A stretch of DNA of 64,000 bases from Bacteroidetes bacterium HGW-Bacteroidetes-16 (GTDB lineage Bacteria > Bacteroidota > Bacteroidia > Bacteroidales > F082). Of the stretch, positions 19,116-27,195 are shown in pieces. The stretch spans positions 53,675-117,674 of the forward strand of contig PHDN01000013.1 in NCBI GenBank assembly GCA_002840975.1, in the 5' to 3' direction. Both the position numbers and the translations under genes were made by a program. The notes under the pieces were generated by a model. It searched no databases, was not told where the DNA came from, and saw only the letters and a program-made list of their open reading frames with translations. Each line of letters opens with the position of its first letter. Position 1 is the first letter of the stretch.

Positions 19116-19484
19116 CTACTTTTTGAAAATGAAATAAACCGCGAGTATTAAAAAAACAAAACCTAACAGGTGGTTCCATTTGAACGTTTCGTTTTTAAAT
19201 AAAACCAATGTAAACATTGAAAAAACAACCAGCGTGATGACCTCCTGGATTACTTTAAGCTGAACGAGTGAAAATGGCCCGCCGTTTTCCTGATATCCTA
19301 TCCGGTTAGCAGGCACCTGAAACATGTATTCGAACAACGCGATGCCCCAACTGACTAAAATGATCACCACCAGCGGCCATCCCTCAAACCATTTCCATTC
19401 TTTAAACTTAAGATGCCCATACCAGGCAAAAGTCATAAAAGTGTTCGAGAGCACCAGCAGTGCAATGGTGTAAATACTTTTCAT
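19116..19484 (-). CDS. DMT-superfamily small membrane protein (DUF486)
   Basis: A 122-residue inner-membrane protein with four hydrophobic helices: IALLVLSNTFMTFAWYGHL, the WPLVVIILVSWGIALFEYMF segment, VIQEVITLVVFSMFTLVLF, and LGFVFLILAVYFIF. FEYMFQVPANRIGY between helices 2 and 3 is the signature of DUF486 proteins, relatives of small multidrug-resistance transporters. Function unknown; transport is inferred from the superfamily only. Stands alone, upstream (on the minus strand) of the cDPG-synthetase-like gene, with about 220 nt between them. Confidence 0.85.
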   Translation of the reverse strand: MKSIYTIALLVLSNTFMTFAWYGHLKFKEWKWFEGWPLVVIILVSWGIALFEYMFQVPANRIGYQENGGPFSLVQLKVIQEVITLVVFSMFTLVLFKNETFKWNHLLGFVFLILAVYFIFKK

Positions 19485-19611
19485 TTGAGTGAAATTGGTT
19501 TTGGAATTTGCTGCACCCGTTTCAAGATTAAAAATGGATGCAAATGTAATTTCAAATTTGGATGACTAAACAAAGGACTACGTAAAAAATCAATGAACTA
19601 TTTCATGTTCC

Positions 19612-19643
19612 TTTGAGGACAATATCATTTTTTCGCATCTTTG
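19612..19643 (+). promoter_or_regulatory. mnmD promoter (TTTG-N20-CATCTTTG)
   Basis: TTTG at 19612-19615 and CATCTTTG at 19636-19643 are 20 nt apart; the -7 box has one mismatch to TAnnTTTG. The ATG follows 18 nt later. Confidence 0.55.
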
Positions 19644-19661
19644 CAGTCCCTAATTTGAATA

Positions 19662-20336
19662 ATGAATTCTGTTAATAATCAGCTTGTTATTACAGCTGAT
19701 GGTTCGTCGACTCTATACAATGCCCGAAGTGGTGAACATTACCACAGTACTTTTGGTGCCATTCAGGAGTCACGGCATATTTTTATCGAAGCAGGATTAT
19801 GGCCATGTTTAAATCAATCGACCGTTTGGGTTTTTGAAGTAGGGTTTGGTACAGGGTTAAATGCTTTGCTGACCTTGCAGGCAGGGGAGGAGAAACAAGT
19901 GAAAATTCATTACACTGCGATTGAGTTATTTCCTGTGTCTGTCGCTGAAGCCGAAAAGTTAAACTTTGCTGATTTGCTGGATATCGATATCACATTGTTC
20001 CGTCGCATGCATGAATCGGCACAGAGTTCCATTCCAATTAGCCCGCTCTTTTATCTCGACAAACAGCTGGTTTCTTTTCAGGATGCCAAACCGGAGCACA
20101 CCCAATACGATGTGGTCTTTTTTGACGCTTTTTCACCGGATTCACAACCTGAAATGTGGACTGAACATGGATTTAAGAAATTGTATGAAGCCCTGAAGCC
20201 GGGTGGGATTTTGGTGACTTATTCCTGCAAGGGATTGGTAAAACGAGCATTACAATCGGTTGGATTTCGGATTGAAAAACTACCGGGTCCTCCTGGAAAA
20301 CGCGAGATTTTACGAGCATGGAAGAATTCATTTTGA
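19662..20336 (+). CDS. mnmD: tRNA 5-methylaminomethyl-2-thiouridine methyltransferase MnmD
   Basis: A 224-residue SAM-dependent methyltransferase that completes the mnm5s2U modification at the tRNA wobble position. The SAM site is FEVGFGTGLNALLT; the active-site block is FFDAFSPDSQPEMW, followed by LKPGGILVTYSCKG and the C-terminal LPGPPGKREILRAW, all diagnostic of the MnmD domain. In Proteobacteria this domain is fused to the MnmC oxidase; here it stands alone, as is usual in Bacteroidota. Its partner activity may come from an unrelated enzyme or be bypassed. Monocistronic, converging on the acylphosphatase operon. Confidence 0.92.
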   Translation: MNSVNNQLVITADGSSTLYNARSGEHYHSTFGAIQESRHIFIEAGLWPCLNQSTVWVFEVGFGTGLNALLTLQAGEEKQVKIHYTAIELFPVSVAEAEKLNFADLLDIDITLFRRMHESAQSSIPISPLFYLDKQLVSFQDAKPEHTQYDVVFFDAFSPDSQPEMWTEHGFKKLYEALKPGGILVTYSCKGLVKRALQSVGFRIEKLPGPPGKREILRAWKNSF

Positions 20337-20405
20337 GCTAATATATATTTAAGTTGGAAGTCCTTCATTAAACTGTTGAGTTGACAAAACAGGATGCGTT
20401 TGTTG

Positions 20406-20678
20406 TTACCTCACCACAAATCCATCAAATCCCTGCAAGGGAATTTCCTGTGTTTGTACCAAGCGCACCTCAGCCCAGGATGGACCTTCGTTGCACCAAT
20501 CGATAAAGGTATCAACGGCTTGCTTTTCGCCTTCGGCTTCAACATAAACGGAGCCATCACGTTGGTTTTTTACCCATCCGGTAAGATTCAATTCCTGCGC
20601 TTTGCGCTGGGTATAAAACCGAAAACCTACACCCTGCACTTTTCCAAAAATGGTCAAACGGATGGCTTTTAAGCTCAT
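20406..20678 (-). CDS. acyP: acylphosphatase
   Basis: A 90-residue acylphosphatase that hydrolyses carboxyl-phosphate mixed anhydrides. GKVQGVGFRFYTQRKAQEL holds catalytic Arg20, and GWVKNQRDGSVYVEAEG holds catalytic Asn38; both are in the conserved positions of the ferredoxin-like fold. Last gene of a chain of four minus-strand genes with 1- to 4-nt overlaps; its ATG overlaps the stop of the 189-residue gene by 4 nt. Cytoplasmic, full length. Confidence 0.93.
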   Translation of the reverse strand: MSLKAIRLTIFGKVQGVGFRFYTQRKAQELNLTGWVKNQRDGSVYVEAEGEKQAVDTFIDWCNEGPSWAEVRLVQTQEIPLQGFDGFVVR

Positions 20679-21244
20679 GGATTTAACCTTTTGGTGATCA
20701 TCCTGTTAACCTTGTGGAAAAGCTCATCGGGCGAATAGGAACGCCAGTTGAGTTCATTAAACTTGCCTCCCATGGCCATGTAGAAGTCGATGCTGGCATT
20801 TGTAAATTCATCTATTAAGTGGTTTCTGAAATTCAAACATACGATCCACCCATCTCCCAGGTTATCCGACCATTCTTCGTAATAGTCGGACGTGTCGGCA
20901 TGGAAATTCAGCACATTTTCGCCTATCAGGATGTAATATACAATGCCCCGGTCGAACAATGGCTCAATTACTTCCTGATAAAGATACATGACATCGTTGT
21001 ACAAGATATCGTTCCATTCACCCATCAATTCGATGATGGCGTACTGCTTTTCATCGTTTACCATGAGCAATTTTAGATAGAGGGTGGCGGAACCAAAATG
21101 ATCCCACTGTGGGTGTATCAGGTAGTTGTATATGGCGTGGGTCAGTTCAAATTCGCTGTATTCACGTCCATAAAAGGGCGAGTAACGGTCCTCGGAGGCC
21201 ACATAAAAGTCGCGCCACTCGTAAAAAGGTTCAATCTCGTGCAT
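20675..21244 (-). CDS. conserved-looking cytoplasmic protein, function unknown
   Basis: A 189-residue acidic, aromatic-rich protein (MHEIEPFYEWRDFYVASEDRYSPF at the start). It has no signal peptide, membrane helix or recognisable catalytic motif. The central ELMGEWNDILYNDVMYLYQEV and FHADTSDYYEEWSDNLGDGW segments are the most distinctive parts. It is locked by 1- and 4-nt overlaps between fluC/crcB and the acylphosphatase gene, so it is certainly translated as part of that operon. No family name can be given. Confidence 0.8.
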   Translation of the reverse strand: MHEIEPFYEWRDFYVASEDRYSPFYGREYSEFELTHAIYNYLIHPQWDHFGSATLYLKLLMVNDEKQYAIIELMGEWNDILYNDVMYLYQEVIEPLFDRGIVYYILIGENVLNFHADTSDYYEEWSDNLGDGWIVCLNFRNHLIDEFTNASIDFYMAMGGKFNELNWRSYSPDELFHKVNRMITKRLNP

Positions 21245-21615
21245 CAGATTAGTTTTGATAAATAATATCCGCCGGCAGCCAAAGAAATTCCAACGATGTT
21301 GGTTCCGGCCATATAAATAAGCCCTTGCATTTCGCTCCCGTTTTTGCCCATGTTGAACACTTCGAACGCAAAGGTTGAGAAAGTGGTGAAGCTGCCTAAC
21401 AAGCCGACAAATATAAACAGGCGAATGCCGGGACTAACGTAAATCTTGTCGAAAAGACCCCACAAAAAACCGATGAGAAACGATCCAATCAGGTTGATGA
21501 CCAGGGTCGCCCAAGGGAAATAATGATCGTGCCCTTTATCGAAATACAGGAAGATGATATATCGCAATACTGCGCCAGCAGCTCCTCCAATGGAAACGGC
21601 TAAGACTTTTTCCAT
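21244..21615 (-). CDS. crcB: fluoride channel FluC/CrcB
   Basis: A 123-residue inner-membrane protein with four helices, the size of one subunit of the dual-topology Fluc dimer that exports fluoride. Family motifs: GGAAGAVLRYI (helix 1), INLIGSFLIGFLWG with the conserved Asn, and GLLGSFTTFSTFAFE with the Na+-site GxxGxxTTFSTF segment. A single gene, so a homodimer is expected. No fluoride riboswitch was recognised upstream, because its start overlaps the stop of the DUF493 gene by one base (TAATG). Confidence 0.95.
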   Translation of the reverse strand: MEKVLAVSIGGAAGAVLRYIIFLYFDKGHDHYFPWATLVINLIGSFLIGFLWGLFDKIYVSPGIRLFIFVGLLGSFTTFSTFAFEVFNMGKNGSEMQGLIYMAGTNIVGISLAAGGYYLSKLI

Positions 21616-21926
21616 TACAATGCTGTTTTTAGTCCGGGCACACTTTTAAGTTCGATATAAAGGTTCTCCATCATGGTTTTATCGACGATGGAAACCTGAT
21701 ACGAATAGCTGTGGTAACTGCCTTTGCTGCTGGTTTTTATTCCTGAAAAAGCATGACTGATCCGGAGTTGTTTAAAAATAGCTTCCAATCGATTTTTTAT
21801 TTCTGTATCATCGGAATGGGCATCAAAAACTACTTTTAATTCATAAGTAACCGGAAACTGAAGTTCTCCCTGCGTAGGGTAGTCAAATTTTTTAGGATGA
21901 CCATTGGTTGATTTTTGTATTTTCAT
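21615..21926 (-). CDS. DUF493 (YbeD-like) protein
   Basis: A 103-residue protein of the DUF493/YbeD family, a small ferredoxin-like, ACT-like fold. FPVTYELKVVFDAHS, SHAFSGIKTSSKGSYHSYSYQVSI and the C-terminal YIELKSVPGLKTAL match the family core. E. coli YbeD lies beside lipB, and regulatory binding has been suggested; function here is unknown. Start ATG 21926 is 15 nt after the LpxR-like gene, and the stop overlaps the crcB start. Confidence 0.85.
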   Translation of the reverse strand: MKIQKSTNGHPKKFDYPTQGELQFPVTYELKVVFDAHSDDTEIKNRLEAIFKQLRISHAFSGIKTSSKGSYHSYSYQVSIVDKTMMENLYIELKSVPGLKTAL

Positions 21927-21941
21927 TTATTTTAGACTGAA

Positions 21942-23156
21942 TTAAAAACTGTAAACCAGGCGTATACCTCCCCACCTGAAGTATTGAGCTCCTTTAAATT
22001 CGGGAGTTAAATAATGTGCCGATAACTCCAATCCGGCTCTTTTGTAATACAAAGCCAAGCCGGTGGTTGCCTGTGGAACGAACCTATTGACTTGATTTGC
22101 CGGGATAATATACGAGTTTTGACTTGAAAATAAACTACCTTGAAGGGTTGCATCGTACAAAACGATGGACGCTTGGGTTTTTATGAAAAACCAATATTGC
22201 CAGTTCATTGTATTTAAACCATTTTCGGCGAGGGAGGCATCGCCGCGCAATAACGGGATAAATTGTCCTACCCGAAAATAAATCCCGGGTCTTATATTGT
22301 TAAAAGCGGTGCCTGCACTTACCGACCCGGTAACATTTAACTCGGCGTTGGGGTGGCTGATTAATCCTTTTTCAACTAAAAACCGGTAATTGACTACCAC
22401 CATGTTTTGTATTTGGTTGTCCCAGCCAATGGGTTCGATCTGGTGAATTGACGATTGCACTTTTCCCCCAAAAGAGGCTGGTCCAAGGATACCAAATTCG
22501 AGACTGCTTCTCATGATCAGCTTGCTTTTTAAAGCGTAGGTTTCCCTGAACTGTTCCAGTGTAAGATAACCCGAAAATGGCCTGTCGCCGGCGAGTACAT
22601 AGTCAACATCGGGATTGGTTGGTGTGTATATTTTTTGAGTAATGGAAAATCCTGTGCATTCCACATCAGGATTCTTCGACACACCTGCCAACAGAAAATA
22701 CAATCCTGTGCGTGCCAGCGGAGTTGTAAAAGCTATATTGACACCATTGGTATAATAATAATCGGTGTTGGCGAAAATATCGTTTTCGAAAAGCACACGC
22801 AATTGCCAGGAGGAACCGAAAGGTTTAAGAAACATATGCTGGCCCTGCAAGGGAGTGCTGCGATCCGTTTGCTTTAGGCCGCCATTTTTTGCAGCCATTT
22901 CCTGAATGGTCATTGGTACTTCTCTGGCAACATTTGTTTGATTATGTGATGAATAAATGGTGTCATTTCTTGCTACTGCAATTTGAAATGATTCGATAGA
23001 AGCTAAGGGTGAAATGAATTGAGCTTCCGGGCTGATATCAGATGATTCATCACTTTTCTTCTGATGAATATCAGCCATTTCCTCCCCAGCATTGTTGCAA
23101 GCCCCTGCTGCAACCAGAATTGAAAACAATAACATGTATGCAATAAACCGAATCAC
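21942..23156 (-). CDS. LpxR-family lipid A deacylase-like outer-membrane protein
   Basis: From GTG 23156 a 404-residue protein begins with a lipoprotein-like signal MIRFIAYMLLFSILVAAGAC, then a variable linker, then the DUF2219/LpxR barrel: ENDIFANTDYYYTNGVNIAF, CTGFSITQKIYTPTN, and IEPIGWDNQIQNMVVVNY. LpxR removes the 3'-acyloxyacyl chains of lipid A in the outer membrane. The protein ends in Phe (VYSF), as expected of a barrel. The start is uncertain: an ATG at 23249 would give a 51-residue leader overlapping the TATTTTTG box at 23174-23181, and an ATG at 23135 gives a very short leader. Followed by the DUF493-crcB-acyP chain. Confidence 0.78.
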   Translation of the reverse strand: MIRFIAYMLLFSILVAAGACNNAGEEMADIHQKKSDESSDISPEAQFISPLASIESFQIAVARNDTIYSSHNQTNVAREVPMTIQEMAAKNGGLKQTDRSTPLQGQHMFLKPFGSSWQLRVLFENDIFANTDYYYTNGVNIAFTTPLARTGLYFLLAGVSKNPDVECTGFSITQKIYTPTNPDVDYVLAGDRPFSGYLTLEQFRETYALKSKLIMRSSLEFGILGPASFGGKVQSSIHQIEPIGWDNQIQNMVVVNYRFLVEKGLISHPNAELNVTGSVSAGTAFNNIRPGIYFRVGQFIPLLRGDASLAENGLNTMNWQYWFFIKTQASIVLYDATLQGSLFSSQNSYIIPANQVNRFVPQATTGLALYYKRAGLELSAHYLTPEFKGAQYFRWGGIRLVYSF

Positions 23157-23542
23157 AGAGAATGAATTTGATACAAAAATAAGTGTTTTTATTTCAACAT
23201 GTCTTTTAAACATGTGGTGATTCTTTGATCCACAAATAACAATTCCCATTTTCCTGCCGATTCAGCCAGGTAAATTGGGTTCTGATTAACTCGTTTGGTT
23301 ATTTGGATTTGAGAACATTTATCAGCTTTAGAAAAGTAAAAAATGATCCTATTTGTATGGAGAATTCAACATCCAGGTTTCAAAAGGAAGCCATTCACCT
23401 GCCTTGAGCACTGCTCATGGCAATTTATTTGCAGTGTATCAGAAATCTTTAAACCTAAAAGTCACGATTGGCTCAAATGATTGATCCTGAATATTATAAC
23501 AATCTAATAAACACGCACCTGTCCCGTCCGTAGGGGGTTGAA
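23157..23542. other. intergenic stretch upstream of the LpxR-like gene
   Basis: About 386 nt between two minus-strand genes. Apart from the TATTTTTG box at 23174-23181 no gene, repeat or stable hairpin was recognised. No terminator of the E1 gene was seen right after its stop at 23543. Confidence 0.5.
23174..23181 (-). promoter_or_regulatory. -7 box upstream of the LpxR-like gene (TATTTTTG)
   Basis: TATTTTTG on the minus strand fits TAnnTTTG. It lies 18 nt before the GTG at 23156 and 39 nt before the ATG at 23135, and inside any frame started at 23249, favouring a downstream start. Confidence 0.5.
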
Positions 23543-25963
23543 TCAAAATATCTTTGGATACTTTCCCGGATGGTATTCGTGCATCAGGTTGTAGATGGTA
23601 TCGAAAACATCCTCCGCGTTGGGATTGGAAAAGTAGTCGCCATCAGTGCTATAGGCAGCACGGTGAGCTTTGGAGGTGAGTGTGACCGGTTCTGCATCCA
23701 GGTGAAAATATCCTCCTTGTTCTTCGAGTACTTTTGTCATCATAAAAGAGGTGGCACCACCAGGCACATCTTCGTCAAAGAAAACCACTTTGTTGGACTT
23801 TTTAACCGATTCAACGATGCGGTGATTTATGTCAAATGGAAGCAAGGTCTGCACATCGATCAGTTCCACTGAAATATTAAAACCTTTCAGCTGCTCCACA
23901 GCATCTTCTGCAATTCTAACGCAACTTCCGTAGGTTACCAGTGTAACATCTGTTCCCTTTGTCAACACTTCGGGTTGGCCAACCGGCACCCTGAACTCAC
24001 CCAGGTTATCCGGTTTGCGTTCACGAAGGCGGTAGCCATTCAAAGGTTCAATAATCAAAACAGGCTGATCCGATTCGAGATAAGTATTATAAAATCCGGC
24101 TGCCTGCGTCATGTTGCGGGGAACGGCCACGTGCACACCCCGGATGGAATTGATGACCATGCTCAGGGGCGAGCCACTGTGCCAGATGCCTTCCAGGCGG
24201 TGTCCGCGTGTGCTCACGATCACGGGTGCTTTTTGCCCCCCACGTGTCCTGTAATGTAAAGTGGCGAGATCGTCGCTCATCACCTGGAGGCCATATAAGA
24301 GGTAGTCAAAATACTGTATTTCGGCGATGGGGCGAAAACCACGCATGGCCATGCCCAGCCCTTGTCCGATGATGGTGGCTTCCCGGATGCCTGTATCCCA
24401 AATGCGGTGCTTGCCATATTTGGTCTGAAGTCCTTCGTAGGTCTGATTCACACCTCCAATTTTGCCCACATCTTCGCCAAATGCAACCAGTAGTGGATTG
24501 TTTGCAAACAGGCAATCGAAGTTATCGCGCAGGATTTCCCTGCCCGGCACCATAGTTGAATGATTGGTGAAAACAGGAGCTACAGCGGTAATCTTAGTTG
24601 CAGCTCTCTCTGACTGGCTATAAAGATGCGAACTAAAACGCCGGTCGTTGTCTGCGGTTTCATTGTTCAACCACTCGGTAACATTGGTTTTAAGCGAGTT
24701 ATTTGGATTGCTGCAGTTATTACAAATCAGGCGCAGGATTTTCTTAGCTGAAGAAATAATGTCTTTTCTGATGGGTTCTCCAATGGGTTGAAGTTCTTTC
24801 TTAATCTGTTCTATGGCTGCCGTTTGTGCACAGTTGCAGGTAGTGATGTCTACCAGTTTTAAAAACTCGTTTTTCTTGTCGATGAGGGGTTGCTGAAAGT
24901 TGTTCCAAGCATTCTTCCTTGCTTCCCGGGCACGTTTGGTGGCGTTTTTTTCAATCTCATCAAGTTCTTCAGGGGAAGCAATCTTTTCGGACAGTATCCA
25001 TTCACGCATCTTGACAATACAATCATTGGCGATTTCTTCTTTGAGCTGCTGGGGTGATTTATAACGTTCATGTGAACCGGAAGTAGAGTGTCCCTGAGGC
25101 TGTGTACATCCCTGAATATGAAACAGTACTGGCACATGTTCAGTGCGGCATTGTTCCACACCCTTTTGGTAGGTGAGGTTCAGACTGGCATAATCGCCGC
25201 ATTGATCTCTGTATATGTATAGACCATTGGTTTTTTTTTGCTTTTCAAAACCTTTTAATATCTCCGAAATGTTGCCCTTGGTGGTTTGATGGACATTGTT
25301 AACTGAAATTCCCCAACCATCGTCCCAAACTGAAATGGCCAAAGGAACCTGCATCACGCCGGCAGCGTTGATGGTCTCAAAAAAATGACCTTCAGAAGTG
25401 GAAGCATCGCCGATGGTAGCAAAGGTAACTTCATCACCACTTTGACTAAATTGACTTACATCAATGCCGCCTGTCAGGCTTCGGTATTTTTTTGAAGCCA
25501 GGGCCAATCCCAATGAACGGGGCATCTGGCTGGCGGTGGGGGAGGTGTCGGCAGAGGAATTCTTTATTTCCGTCAGGTTGAGCCAGTTTCCATCTTCGTC
25601 CAACGAACGGGTGGCAAAATGGTTGTTCATCAGTCTTCCACCTGTCCCGGGAGAGGCAGCGGGGTCGGTGTCACCGTATAGCTGAGCGAATATTTCTTCC
25701 AGTGTCATCATGCCGGCAGCCAGCATAAAAGTCTGGTCGCGGTAATAGCCTGAGCGCCAATCGCCGTTTTTAAAAGCACGTGCCATGGCCAGCTGAGGTA
25801 CTTCCTTACCATCTCCAAAAATCCCAAACTTGGCTTTGCCTGTCAGCACTTCGCGACGTCCCAGCAAACTGGCCTGTCGGCTTTCGTTGGCAATACGGTA
25901 GTCGTCCAGAATGTCTTCTTTGCTTAGTTTAATGTCAGCCAGCGTGATTTTTGTCTTCTTCAT
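23543..25963 (-). CDS. fused alpha/beta E1 component of 2-oxoacid dehydrogenase (806 aa)
   Basis: Thiamine-diphosphate enzyme with both E1 subunits in one chain. The alpha half (about 1-360) contains GRREVLTGKAKFGIFGDGKE, GYYRDQTFMLAAG, and the cofactor region GDASTSEGHFFETINAAG...WDDGWGIS, where Asp replaces the usual Asn ligand. The beta half (about 470-806) contains GEDVGKIGGVNQTYEGLQ, DTGIREATIIGQGLG, HSGSPLSMV and the C-terminal DLQTLLP-type region. A ~110-residue linker carries two Cys pairs (TTCNC, ICNNC). The family oxidatively decarboxylates branched-chain or related 2-oxoacids with E2 and E3, which are not nearby. Substrate not determinable from sequence. Confidence 0.88.
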   Translation of the reverse strand: MKKTKITLADIKLSKEDILDDYRIANESRQASLLGRREVLTGKAKFGIFGDGKEVPQLAMARAFKNGDWRSGYYRDQTFMLAAGMMTLEEIFAQLYGDTDPAASPGTGGRLMNNHFATRSLDEDGNWLNLTEIKNSSADTSPTASQMPRSLGLALASKKYRSLTGGIDVSQFSQSGDEVTFATIGDASTSEGHFFETINAAGVMQVPLAISVWDDGWGISVNNVHQTTKGNISEILKGFEKQKKTNGLYIYRDQCGDYASLNLTYQKGVEQCRTEHVPVLFHIQGCTQPQGHSTSGSHERYKSPQQLKEEIANDCIVKMREWILSEKIASPEELDEIEKNATKRAREARKNAWNNFQQPLIDKKNEFLKLVDITTCNCAQTAAIEQIKKELQPIGEPIRKDIISSAKKILRLICNNCSNPNNSLKTNVTEWLNNETADNDRRFSSHLYSQSERAATKITAVAPVFTNHSTMVPGREILRDNFDCLFANNPLLVAFGEDVGKIGGVNQTYEGLQTKYGKHRIWDTGIREATIIGQGLGMAMRGFRPIAEIQYFDYLLYGLQVMSDDLATLHYRTRGGQKAPVIVSTRGHRLEGIWHSGSPLSMVINSIRGVHVAVPRNMTQAAGFYNTYLESDQPVLIIEPLNGYRLRERKPDNLGEFRVPVGQPEVLTKGTDVTLVTYGSCVRIAEDAVEQLKGFNISVELIDVQTLLPFDINHRIVESVKKSNKVVFFDEDVPGGATSFMMTKVLEEQGGYFHLDAEPVTLTSKAHRAAYSTDGDYFSNPNAEDVFDTIYNLMHEYHPGKYPKIF

Positions 25964-26126
25964 GAAATGATCAGGTTAGGATGAAGCGCCCTGAAAAGGC
26001 AGGGCAAAAGTAATTAAAATGGTTCTAAATTAAAAGCATCAGGCTAACATCTTAATAGAGATGATAGACTTTAGTTTTATCGCTCTGGGGTAACGATTAG
26101 CGCTTACCTTCGATTCATCATGTATT

Positions 26127-26952
26127 TTATCGTTTTAAGTTTGTCGGAATCGTAAAATGAAAAGTGATTCCTTTATTTCCAGAACTATCGTTACGATTGC
26201 TTTCAAACGAAATCCTGCCGCCATGCTTTTCGATAAATTCATTACAGAGGATCAGCCCCAGCCCGGTGCCTTTCTCGTTATTGGTACCCGGGGTTGAATA
26301 GCTTTCGTCAATGCGAAATAAAGTTTCAATTCTGTTTTTGGGATACTGACACTTGAATCAGCTACCGAAACGGTTGTTTGGTTGTTCTTCCGCTGAAATC
26401 ATGATCTTTCCCCCTGATTCTGTAAATTTTATGGCGTTTGCAATCAGGTTTCTCAACAGGGTTCCAATCATGGTTTTGTCGGCATAAACCGAATTAGTTA
26501 AAGGCAATACTTTGCAGATTATTATGTTATTTTGAATACAATGTCTTCAAATAAAAACTCCATTTCATTGATGAGGCTTTTCATTTCGAAAAGCTCCGGA
26601 TTGAATTCCATCCTACCGGTTTGCGATTGAGCCCAATCCATCAGGTTCATCAGCTAGTTTACACTCTGTAAAAACTATGGACATCACGATAACACCAACT
26701 GTTTCCCCGTTAGTGATAACAAAAGGTATCTTACTTGTACTTACCCATTTCACAGCATCTTCAGTTTCCGAGGGTTCTGCTATATTTATCTTGGCAAGGC
26801 CGGAATTTTTCTTCGCTTAATCTTAGGTTTAGCTCTATCTTTCGACTCTCTGAAACATGACGATTGTTTGATTCTTGTAAGGAATGATGCGCTTTTTGCA
26901 ATTCCTGTAACTCATTTACGAGTTCTTCTTTGGTTTTATCGCGGAGATGCAT
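26127..26952 (-). pseudogene. decayed PAS-domain sensor histidine kinase
   Basis: Start ATG 26952 opens MHLRDKTKEELVNELQELQK, a coiled lead-in to a PAS domain (LRLSEEKFR), but the frame stops after 63 residues. Homology continues in other frames: a PAS end (ETVGVIVMSIVFTECK), the end of a HisKA domain (LMNLMDWAQSQTGRMEFNP), the N box (MIGTLLRNLIANAIKFTESGG), and the G boxes (GTNNEKGTGLGLILCNEFIEKHGG) up to the stop at 26127. Most of the PAS core and the segment that would carry the phospho-accepting His are deleted, and at least three frame changes are needed. A relic between the two E1 genes. Confidence 0.87.
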
Positions 26953-27195
26953 AATAAAAAATGATTTGATGGGTGGCTATTGGATTACCGTGTTATGATA
27001 GCGAGGGCTAAAATGGCTGGTAAACTTAAAATTAAAAATAATGCATCAAATATATTAAAATTTTGGATGAAATCCGGGAAGTGAAGATTAAATCACCTCA
27101 CAGGGATTATGGTAACTCTTCACATATTAATTTAGAATCGATTTAATTTAAAAAACAATTGTTAATTTTGCAGCCGCAATAATTAAAAAGGATCC
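26953..27195. other. divergent spacer between kinase relic and second E1 gene
   Basis: AT-rich; holds the TAATTTTG box of the downstream gene at 27163-27170. No further element was recognised. Confidence 0.5.
27163..27170 (+). promoter_or_regulatory. -7 box of the 681-residue E1 gene (TAATTTTG)
   Basis: TAATTTTG followed by CAGC, 26 nt before the ATG at 27196, fits the TAnnTTTG consensus. Confidence 0.6.

Noticed and set aside
21616..21926. Fluoride riboswitch upstream of crcB
   Set aside because: The crcB start overlaps the preceding gene, leaving no room; none of the riboswitch core was seen.
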